39,853 nt of DNA from Nemertoderma westbladi (lineage: Eukaryota > Xenacoelomorpha > Nemertodermatida > Nemertodermatidae): assembly GCA_032718475.1 (NCBI GenBank), contig JAUCBJ010007017.1, positions 1 through 39,853 on the forward strand, in the 5' to 3' direction. Shown piece after piece: positions 12,901-24,900 of the stretch. The notes beneath the pieces were generated by a model. The model made no database searches. It was not told the origin of the DNA and was given only the letters and a program-made list of their open reading frames with translations. Position numbers and translations under genes: made by a program. Position 1 is the first letter of the stretch, and the number at the start of each line of letters is the position of its first letter.

Positions 12901-15900
12901 TTGAATAAGTCTCATTTATTTTAACACGTTGTGGCCTGTCCCTTAAGAAATTTTCTAGCAGTGTAATGGCGGTCCGATGTAATCCCAGGCATTTTAGTTT
13001 TTTAAGCAGAATCGCGTGGTTCAAAGAATTGAAAGCCTTAGAGAGATCCAAAGCAGCTACAGCCACAAATTTATTTTTATCTACTTGTGCTCTCCATGAC
13101 TCTGTGGTATAAATAATTGCATCAGATGTGGAATAGCCCTTTTGGAAACCAAATTGTTTTTTATTAATCAATTTATGCTTATTTATGTAGATGTATAATT
13201 GGTTTATTATTACTTTTTCGAAAATTTTCTCAAATGTCGATGTTACAGATATTGGGCGGTAATTTTCGGGGTCTAAAATGTCACCTAAAAATGTCAAATA
13301 TCACTTAGTTTCAGTTTCTGAGGGAAGACTGAAGTGGTTAGACATTTATTGATAATAAGTGTTAATGGAGTAACTATTTGGTATCTAACAAGTTTAATAA
13401 TTTTAGGTGGCATACTGGATGGACCATTTGGTTTATTTATATTTATTTTGCTTAGGATATCAAATACTTCCATGTCACTAACGTTGAAAAATGCAAATTC
13501 AGGCCTTAACTGCATCTGCGATTCTTCATTGTAAGAAGTGGTATTATTAGACCAATCCTTATTGTAGTGCTGGGGAGTATTTGATGTTTTGAGTCCTAGG
13601 TTTAAAAATACCCTATTGAAAATCTTAGCGATACTGGATTTAGTGTTGTAAATAATATTGTCCATATCCCTTAAGCGATTAATTTTGGTTTGTGCCTTTT
13701 TTTTATTTAGAATAGAATTGATTATATTCCACCGCAGTTTTGGATCCTTCGCAGTGCCAAATTTATCCCGCATGTGCTGGTTTTTCATATACTTATTTAG
13801 ATTATTATATTTGTTACGTGCACTTTTGAAGGCTTTATAATAAAAATCCTGTTTTGTGGATCGCCATTGTTGTAGTTTGTTCATTTTTTCTTTACGTAGT
13901 TCTTCAAGCTCCTTCGTCCACCATGGAGTATTGATCGGCGGTTTTTTGTTCTCGACAATCAATATTCTCCTGAATGGCGCATGGATATCAAGAACGGCCT
14001 CCATTTTCGCTTCCAAATAGTCATAGCAAAAATTTACGTCCGGACTGTGATACAATGGCGACCAATCAATTTTGTTAATGTCCTCAATGAATTTTGATTC
14101 CGAAAATTGTTTGAAGTTTCTAATAGTTTTCCAACTTTTTTCATTATTTTGGTTGTCCAATTTGTAATTTATATTTGTATTTAATATTACAGTTTCGTGA
14201 TCAGAAAAATCGCAAAATAGAGTAGATGTGTTAATTATTGGTAGATTGTTATCTGAGGTGATAATGAGGTCAAGTAAGGAGTTTTTTGTTTTTCCAAAAC
14301 GAGTCGGTTCGCTGCTATTAATTAATTTCAGGTCGTATTTAGAAAGCATTTCATGGAGATCCCTTGTTTTAATGTTATTTTTATCAAGAATATCGATATT
14401 AAAGTCACCTCCCATTATAATCTCGGTCGATGGATTGTTAATAGCATTCTCGATTTCCTCACTGAAATCTGTTATGAAATTCTTTGAGTTGGGTGGGTTA
14501 TAAGTAACATTTATAAGAAATCGATTATCTACTTCAACCCAAAGCGAGTCGTACGGTACCTTCTTATTTTTTATTTTGATGTCAGGACGTATTTTTTGAG
14601 ACATGTTGTCTGGTATATACAATAATACCCCACCTCCTCGTTTCCTCCTGCGATCGCAGCGATGAACGTTGAATCCCGGCAGAGCAATGGAGCGGTTCGA
14701 GTGTCTTTGTTTCAGCCAAGATTCTGTGATACCTATTATTATATTGCTTGAAATACCAGACAAGATATCCTTTAGTTCGTCATAATTTTTTACTAAGCTA
14801 CGGGTATTTAAGATCATATATTTCAGATTGTTTTGATTTATAATTAAGTGTTCTCGAATATTATCAGTATTTTTACTACTCCTCCTACGTTCTGATTGTT
14901 TATTTAATTTAATATTTATTTTTTTTAGGATTGGTCCTGGGTTTAGGTGTATATCTCCACATCTATGAATTAGCTGAGAGATTATTAAAGCATGTATTAT
15001 AGATATTTGTATAAGGATAGGAGTTAACAGTGCAATTATGTCTATAATTATATTTGCTTTGGAAGTTAATTTAGAAGTGTTATTTATAGAGCATATTGAG
15101 TTATTGTTAGTGGTAGTTTTATTTTTATTTGGTGATTTATGAGATACGAGACCTGGCTGCCACCAGCTACACGCGCTAATGTATATTATTATTATTGTAT
15201 TTAAATTACGTCTAATTGAAGTACTGGTGGGACATAGATGAGTAAGTATTCTTATTGTTAGTGATGTTAAAATGAAGTTTGATATTAGTATTGCTATTGG
15301 TAGAGTTGTAGTCAGTATGGAGGTAATAGATTTGTCAGTAAGCTTACGTTGAGTATAAAGAGATATATTGACTAGTAGTCCTAGTATTATATTACATATT
15401 ACGAGTGTCGATACCATTAAATTATATTTTAATTTGTATTTTTTGGATTTATATTTGATATACCGTAATGCACCCGTTATCAATGAATTAAGATACGACA
15501 TAGTAGATATGCATACTTTTGAGAAAATTTTTCGACGAATTAAATTGCAAATGATAGTAAATATAAATTTGGTTGAGATATATGTAAATATATATATCAA
15601 CTTTATTAAGGAGGAGGGATGTATCATTCCACTACCTATAATAACAACCAACAATCGTAACAATGTGTAACCATTACAACAATGATGTATAATTTGTAGT
15701 TTTACTTTATGTGACGTATTAAAAACGGCAGGTTTGATGTATAATTTGAGCCCCCGCTTCGCAAGTTTTACGAATGTTAATATTAAAAAAGAAAATAGGA
15801 GGCGCTGATTGAACATTAGTATAAGACAGCAGAAATCACAAAATATAGTCATACCAGAGAATTTCTCAAAGCGACCATTGCAGTAAAATAGAGTATCGCA

Positions 15901-18900
15901 GTAAAATATACTAAGTATAATCATTATACTATAAAAAATGGTAAAATTTATCATTAAATAACAACTGAACATTATAAAATGGTCATTCTGGATATTATTT
16001 AGAGATACAGTCGATCTGGATAAAATGTTAAAAATACGTTTGATATATTTATTTACGATTTATCATTAAAAATATTGCTCAGTCAGCGGTGTGCTGCTGG
16101 CTGTAATTGCTCTAATTAGGGCTATCGCAGAATCGACTATTGGGTTACTGTCATTACGATTCATTCCGCGATTCCCGTATTGATTGATCGCATCCAACGG
16201 AGTTGGCCGCTGCAACTGCCGAGATGTTGCCGTGTTGAATTGTTGTAGCTGCGGGTTTCTGTACATCGGCTGGTTATGTGGGATTTGCCGTCCCATGGAT
16301 GGAGGAAAACTCCAGGCCGATTGTATTGGAAATTGGCGGCTCGGGAGAGACGGGAACTCTAGCGAGTTGTTCATTAGATGAGCTGGTTGTGGGTTACCGG
16401 TATTCGAGCGAATGAATGGTTGCCGGATCGTTCTGACGGTTTGATCTTTGTTTGTTAGCTTTGTTCCGTGTAGCTGCGATTTAATGTTCCTTGCTAAGAT
16501 ACCTACATACTTTGCCGCGATATGCTTGGAATCGACTAAGTGAGATCGTGTTATATTATCCTGAGGAACGAGAATCACGCCATTAATATTAGCACATAGA
16601 GTTTGTAGTGCCTTGTTAATCGGTTCCACGTTGACATCGGATCTAACGATGAGCTCGGATACGTAAAAACGACAATTTGGCCACCGTTTACGCAGTATTT
16701 CGATACTTCTCTTCGTGTTCCGCGTAATTAAGGGTATATTAGTATTATCCTGGTCACAGTCATTCGTCCCCGCTTGTATATAGATCTGGTTAATTACTCC
16801 GTTAAACTTTGATATTGCTGAGGATGCGTTCCGGATCAGGTCCATAGTGGTAGAACTCGGTACCATCCGGGCCACACAGTCAATTTGCCGAGGGTATATA
16901 TATTTGCGATTACTGTCCATAAACAGTAGTGTCTCCACCAGATTATCTCTATTCTCAGCCGAAGGGACCCTGGTGTATCCCTCGGAGGTGGCACCATCAT
17001 CCGGTAAAGGTACAATCGGGGTGGCTCCATTGTCGTCCTTACTAGTGGATGCCGGACTGGATGTAGAATTGGGATCACCATTCGCAGTAACGAAAGCGGT
17101 TCCGCTATCTGATATTTCGGTGGTTTGGTCCGGGTCTGGCGAAATGATTGGAGCCACATTCCTCTTGTGTGCTTCACTGAGGCTGTGACCTCCCAAGGAG
17201 GGAGGTTTGTTTACATTTTCACTAAGAAGGGTTTTTGTGTTACCGGTAGGCATATTGGTACCGGTATCAATAGACTTACCGGTGCCGGTAGTTGAAACAG
17301 AACCGGTAGGCCTACCGCCGTTATCCTGGTTATGGCAACAACAGCCATTGATAAGCGATTCCACAGCGTTCTCGAGTTTGAATATTCGGATCATATCTCC
17401 ACGTCGGATTTCTTTTAGCTGGGCCAATTCCATTTCCAGTGTTACCAACCTCTCAAACGTAAGCCTACTGCGGTTGCTTGGAGAGCACTCGGTATAACAT
17501 AAACTTCCGTCGGCGTTGGGTGGTATGGTGTGGGAGAATTATCTACCGGTATGCTGGTCAGTGTAGTATCTATTTCATTATTGGTACCGTAGGCGGTATA
17601 TCTAGGCCTATCTGAACTGCCTTCCATGAAATACGATTCGTTGAGCGCCCGTCTGGGACTATCGTTACCGTTACCATTACCGGCTGGAACTTTCGTAATT
17701 CCGTAATCGCAAACCGTTGTTTCATTGTCACTTTCATAGGGACTGGTGTCTGGAGTATTCCCTGTGGACTCATCTACGGTTGGGATGATAGTTTTATTTC
17801 TCATATTGATCCTTCGTTGGTAAACTTCGATTTGATCGTCTGGATGTAGTTTGAAGTGTGCCCGTAAACGTAATATTAGTGTCGGTTTTGGGCCAGTTGT
17901 TGGTAGTTTTAAAAAGCGCAGATCTTCTCTTAAAACTTTATTAGTTTGTGTTTCATAATTAAACTCGAGCGTCGTCAGGTCTTCAGCACCATTAGCCTCT
18001 GCTGAGTTGGCCATATACAGTCAGTGGTTAGTCTGACAGTCAGATTATCAGTTAGGTTAGGTTATTACTGTATTGCAATTTCTGAGCTGAAGTTTACATA
18101 TTACTTTGATTGGTTCACTTACAACTTATGTAATATATCAATCCAGCCAATGAACTAACGTTGAACTTGTCCGAAGATGGAATTCCATTGGCTGTTCAGT
18201 GTATCATATTGGTGCATTATCTTCTTATATTCAGGGTTGTCATAGTCACCGTCCGCAGTCAGCCGGTCGATTGCAGATCTTAGTTCGTCTAGATGGTGTT
18301 TCTTTTCAGTCAATTCTGAATTTATAATCTGCAAAAAAATCAAGCAATCAAACTAACTCCCAATTATATACAAATTAAATAAATATTTGAAAAACGTGCT
18401 GTAAGCTGTACGAATTCTGCTGTAAGATAAATGTTCCAGAACTGAAATGGTGCCGGTACTGAAATACTACAACCTACTTATCTTTAAATCAGATTTATAA
18501 CAGATACCTGTATAATAGAAAAGAAAATGTATAATACAATCTCCCTACATTCTACTGTAGTTATGGAAACAGTCATCCTAGTTTTGAAGTTAGAATTCCG
18601 TCATCCGAGGATCACTTGGAGCTGAACTCTGACGAATCTTCTGCACCGAGATGACTGCGGAGTCTTCAACAATGACGATACAAACTGGCTATGGGTGCCA
18701 GAATGTTTTTAATTTGTTTCACTGTAGCTTATATCTGGACGGCCAAAAGGTCGAAAGAGGTTCGCAGCAGAACTCTATCTCTACGACTCTATCTTTTCGG
18801 CTCTTGGCCTGACTTTACCAACTCAATGCTGAAAGACGCAAAAGCTCTCCTGGTGGTTATGCTAGAATCATGTGTCAACCAACATTGGCGGGTATACCAG

Positions 18901-21900
18901 CCCCAAATGTGACCTAATGTATAATCAATATGGATACAACCTATATATTCTATAACAGCAACAACACATTAAATATTATTAAATTTGACTGGGATGGAGG
19001 TCTTTCTTGATGTGGATAAGATCGATTTGGAATCCTGCATCGTCGTTTGTACTTTATAAAGTTGACAAGGACGATGCCATTCACATAGTACATATAATCC
19101 CACACAAAAGGGATTAATTAATTAATAACAGCTCACCTTTAATGTTGAGTAAAGATCATCAGGGCCGGTATCTGTTTCATCATTAATCCTCTTTCTTGTC
19201 GACGCCAACCAGTTGTCACAATTCGATATCCGATCTTTTATATTACCTATTTGATATAACCTGTGGGATTCGAAAATATTATTAGCTTCATTTTTTAAAT
19301 CTGGACTTTTAAAACCGTAAACATAATGAGAAGGGCCGTGTTTCCGAATGTCTCACGGAAAAGAGTTGTTCATAATAAAATTGGGGGGGGGGGGGGGGGG
19401 GGGGGGTGTCTAATATATAATAATTATTAGTAAATATTTAGTAGTAATTGATATTTCTAGCCAACCCCCTAGAAGACAGAATAGAAATGTAAGTGTCTTA
19501 AATTCGGTACCCCCATTGCCAATGCCCGTGTCCATTTTATTTGGATAAGCCATTATTTTTCCTTATTATTATTATTTTATCACATTTGCTTTTATACCTA
19601 ATATTCACTGCGATTATTTAAGACAATCAAAATTATAATAGAGTGATTAAAATAGCTATAGAATCTCAAGCTGCTACTTTACCTCTGTAAGATCATACCT
19701 GTCTGTTATTGAATCAGCCTTATCTCGTAATTGACCATGCAAACTGTTGTAGCTACTGCTGGCGCTCTCCAGTATTCTATCTAACTCATCCTGCCTGGAC
19801 TGACTGCAAGTATTGCGTATTACTAGTTGGTCAGTCTGCAGATGATTCAATGTGGTAGACATTGGCAGAAGCTGAAACAAATATTAAAATGGTTTGGTAG
19901 AACCTGAAAACAAACAAACTGGTTCACGGAGTACAAATAGCCAGTCAGCCACTTAATCTGTACTCGTATAGGTAAATAACTGCTATTAGAAACTACAAAT
20001 AAAATACATAAATATAATACATAATACAAATAATGTACGTGGAGCTGTTGCAAAAACCATATTTATTATGTCCTAACAGTTAACTTCAGTTAAATAATAT
20101 TCACCTCTTTTTCCAAACGTTCTATTTTGTCGAGGGTATCTCTCAGTTCACTTTCGTTTCCGTTATCTTTGCGATGCAAGACTTCTTTGGCGCGTCTCAG
20201 GAATGACATCATGGTCATCTCCGATTCTTCATAACGCTGCCATCCAGTCTCTAGGTCTCCGAGCAAGTCATTTCTCATTCTCACGTCCGATTGCAGGTTG
20301 GCCAGAGATCGTTCCATGGTCAGGTAATCTTTGTTTAAGCTTGTCTGTTCCTTCAACATCCTCAACGTGTCGTACACAGTCGGGACTAGCTTTTCTACCT
20401 CTTTTATAAGCAATGCATGGTCAGCAGCTGCGGATTTAGCTCCAACAAGATTGTCAATGTAAGGGAATTTTGACATATTTACTCCTATCTGATTGAGTTT
20501 GCCTTCTACAACTGATGCCTGCTGTCTACAGTCAAATCTTCGCAGAATTCCTTCTGATCTGGTTGCCATGGTAGCCGAATCATTTAGAAAATCATCCAAA
20601 CGTTTTCTTTCATTTTTAAGTTTAACTTCCTCATCCTCGATTGTGTTTTGATCTCCAATAGTCCGGATTTCGTCCAACTTTCTTTGAAGATTTTCGAAGT
20701 CATGAATTTTATTTTTTCCTTCAGAGTTTCGCTTTTTAAATTCATATAAAATATCGTTATATTTTCTGGAGTCAGATTCAGATTCCCTTAACTCTGCCAA
20801 TATCTGTTCACTGCGATCCAACCACGCGGATAATTCTGCAAATTGCTTCCGGTATTCCGCGAACAGCCCCGGGGCTCGCTCCATCGCTAGAAGTTCCTCA
20901 GCCCGACGCCTTTGGAGTTCGGCTAGACGGGAGCGAAGATCATGATTACCCGAGCCATCGGCACATAAATTTCGCAAACATTCATCGCTGATTTGGTCGA
21001 AGTTGTCATTAAAGAACTCGCGATGCTCGGCAATAATTGAGGCAACATTGTCCCCATCTCGTAGCCGTCGTCTTCCATCACTCAAACGTGACTCTCCCTG
21101 GGAAATCAACTCCAGGAGTATCTGTTTGTCCTTAAGTTGTTGCGATTCTGCTCTATCCAGCAGTAACCGGTCCTTAACCAGATCAAATCGTCGAGAAATT
21201 TCGTGCACTTCATCAGAGATTGTTTGCTTATCATCCTTATCACCAATGATGGTTAACAATGCATCACTGCTGCGTCGGAACTCCAGAGCTAGGCCCGATT
21301 TTGCTATTAGTTCATCGCAGTCAGTAATTCGTCTGTTGTAATCTGACATAGGCTTTCTCAAAAGGGCCTCGGCATTCGATAACCAATCATTGGCATTTGA
21401 TAAATCCTCTCGGTATCTTTTCCATTCCGGTCTGTTCTTCTGCTGGTTCCGCTGCCATTGTATAGCCACAGACTTCAGTTTTTCATATCTAATAAAACAA
21501 ATATTTTTTAAAATAATTTATAGTACAATTCAAATTTTAAATTTCAATAATTATTTATAAACATAATTTGTAAGCGGATTCAATTCCATTGCATTATCCA
21601 CCCGAAAATGGGACCAGTGGCATTTTACCAATATAGTTGGGGATACGAGATTACTAATAATATTCTCGCCTCATAACCAACTTTTTTTTGGGGGGGGGGG
21701 GGGGGGGGACGCAGGCCCTAAAGCCACAGAGAGGGGTGAGAGGTCAAACCACCTTGGAGGGAGAACACAGCTAGTAGAGGCTAGCGGCGGGGGGAAACAC
21801 TCACAGGGAGTGCCAAAGTGACGTGTCGCAGTGTCCGAGTGGATACGGCGCCTGAACTGCTTACACAATAGTGTTTGGTGGTGCAGGTTCGAATCCGACT

Positions 21901-24900
21901 AAAGGCTGTAGAAATTTCGCACTGTTGTGTCTCTAGGCAAGACACTTTAGACATTAGTGCCTACGCCAACCCAGCGGTATAATGGGAACCTGGCTTTGCT
22001 GGGGTAATGATAATAAAAGCGCTTTGAGTATGCTGAGCGTAGAAAGGCGGTTAGGTTATAAATAACCAATATTATTATTATTATTATATAAGCCAATAGC
22101 AGGCAGGGAAGCACGTGAACAGAGATAAGAAAGCATCCACTGGGTACAGAAGGCCAAGTAGAGTAAGAGGTGAAACCAATATCTGTGTGTATCAATCATA
22201 TAGTTATTCTGTATTCTGTATTACAGTTCACAGAGTTGCAGACCAGTCATAGTTTTCGACCGTCATCACCAACCAGTATCTATCATCTATTACTGATTTA
22301 CTGCTGTCATTCTGTATTTCTGATTTACCGCAATCACATACTAATTCTGTGCTATTATCATTTGGAACATTAACATTGAGGAACACAAACTCTGTTATTT
22401 TCCCCTACGGCTTTCAACCAAAACGATATTAGCTCAGCAGGCCAGCAGGACGGTGACGCGTACTAAACCTAACCCGGTCGGGATCTACGATCCCGTCACA
22501 TAATTTCAAATCAAGAAATTTGGGTAATTTTGGGAATTATGTACATGCATCAACTGTTAACATGTCACGTTGCATTTACGGTTTCAGAAATTCCTCTTCT
22601 GCTTTAAAAAGAGTCCATATTAGCTATTAGCACCCATTTCGTGAATGCCATTCACTCTGAGTACTGAGTAGCATCATAGTGTATGCACAATCAATCAATC
22701 AATGGGATGGAATCTGGTAGCTTATTCCTAAGAGTCTTATTACATACCGGTAAGGCACCAGATCCAATTGATGGTGTATACATACAGTATAAACCATGAT
22801 GCAACTCCAGTAGAACATGGTATTCGTGAGACTTGTACTAATAGACAATATTCGGTTCGCTAAGGTTCGTTCGGGTAGTAGATTGTATTGAATCATAGAA
22901 TATATCTGTAGTAAATTGACTTATATTGAATTAAAGAATATATCTGTAGTAAATTGACTTATATTGAATTAAAGAATATATCTGTAGTAAATTGACTTAT
23001 ATTTAATTAAAGAATATATCTGTAGTAAATTGACTTATATTGAATTAAAGAATATATCTGTAGTAAATTGACTTATATTGAATTAAAGAATATATCTGTA
23101 GTAAATTGACTTATATTGAATTAAAAAATATATATGTAGTAAATTGACTTATATTGAATTAAAGAATATATCTGTAGTAAATTGACTTATATTGAATTAA
23201 AGAATATATCTGTAGTAAATTGACTTATATTGAATTAAAGAATATATCTGTAGTAAATTGACTTATATTGAATTAAAGAATATATCTGTAGTAAATTGAC
23301 TTATATTGAATTAAAGAATATATCTGTAGTAAATTGACTTATATTGAATTAAAAAATATATATGTAGTAAATTGACTTATATTGAATTAAAGAATATATC
23401 TGTAGTAAATTGACTTATATTGAATTAAAGAATATATCTGTAGTAAATTGACTTATATTGAATTAAAGAATATATCTGTAGTAAATTGACTTATATTGAA
23501 TTAAAGAATATATCTGTAGTAAATTGACTTATATAGAATTAAAGAATATATCTGTAGTAAATTGACTTATATTGAATTAAAGAATATATCTGTAGTAAAT
23601 TGACTTATATTGAATTAAAGAATATATCTGTAGTAAATTGACTTATATTGAATTAAAGAATATATCTGTAGTAAATTGACTTATATTGAATTAAAGAATA
23701 TATCTGTAGTAAATTGACTTATATTGAATTAAAGAATATATCTGTAGTAAATTGACTTATATTGAATTAAAGAATATATCTGGAGTAAATTGACTTATAT
23801 TGAATTAAAGAATATATCTGTAGTAAATTGACTTATATTGAATTAAAGAATATATCTGTAGTAAATTGACTTATATTGAATTAAAGAATATATCTGTAGT
23901 AAATTGACTTATATTGAATTTAAGAATATATCTGTAGTAAATTGACTTATATTGAATTAAAGAATATATCTGGAGTAAATTGACTTATATTGAATTAAAG
24001 AATATATCTGTAGTAAATTGACTTATATTGAATTAAAGAATATATCTGTAGTAAATTGACTTATATTGAATTAAAGAATATATCTGTAGTAAATTGACTT
24101 AATTGAATTAAAGAATATATCTGTAGTAAATTGACTTATATTGAATTAAAGAATATATCTGTAGTAAATTGACTTATATTGAATTAAAGAATATATCTGT
24201 AGTAAATTGACTTATATTGAATTAAAGAATATATCTGTAGTAAATTGACTTATATTGAATTAAAGAATATATCTGTAGTAAATTGACTTATATTGAATTA
24301 AAAAATATATATGTATTAAATTGACTTATATTGAATTAAAGAATATATCTGTAGTAAATTGACTTATATTGAATTAAAGAATATATCTGTAGTAAATTGA
24401 CTTATATTGAATTAAAGAATATATCTGTAGTAAATTGACTTATATTGAATTAAAGAATATATCTGTAGTAAATTGACTTATATAGAATTAAAGAATATAT
24501 CTGTAGTAAATTGACTTATATTGAATTAAAGAATATATCTGTAGTAAATTGACTTATATTGAATTAAAGAATATATCTGTAGTAAATTGACTTATATTGA
24601 ATTAAAAAATATATATGTTGTAAATTGACTTATATTGAATTAAAGAATATATCTGTAGTAAATTGACTTATATTGAATTAAAGAATATATCTGTAGTAAA
24701 TTGACTTATATTGAATTAAAGAATATATCTGTAGTAAATTGACTTATATTGAATTAAAGAATATATCTGTAGTAAATTGACTTATATAGAATTAAAGAAT
24801 ATATCTGTAGTAAATTGACTTATATTGAATTAAAGTATATATCTGTAGTAAATTGACTTATATTGAATTAAAGAATATATCTGTAGTAAATTGACTTATA

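Larger units (their letters stand above)
11200..18060 (-). mobile_element. Nearly full-length CR1/L2-group non-LTR retrotransposon
   Basis: The element lies in the same orientation as the host gene. It has an ORF1 region (SAP-like motif, then a coiled-coil start and an SGNH esterase domain) and an ORF2 region (hydrophobic leader, 2A-like NPGP motif, APE endonuclease, reverse transcriptase, C-terminal region). Esterase-bearing ORF1 and APE-RT ORF2 are typical of the CR1/L2 group. Three frame breaks are visible: between the two ORF1 frames near 17448-17530, between APE and RT near 13295, and in an A8 run near 12282-12289. Otherwise long open frames suggest a fairly recent insertion. The 5' end lies near 18060; the 3' border is uncertain. 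Confidence 0.85.

Noticed and set aside
18691-18912. 73-codon plus-strand frame in an intron, with a hydrophobic start
   Set aside because: No recognisable family, no splice or promoter support; it could be a transposon remnant.
19244-19260. Second acceptor for nesprin-like exon 8 at aaatag|GTAATA
   Set aside because: With the phase set by the previous exon it gives TAA at once; the acceptor 16 bases earlier is in frame.
21822-21905. Possible tRNA gene with a perfect B box
   Set aside because: No full cloverleaf or acceptor stem can be drawn, and it is followed by a SINE body and an ATT tail.
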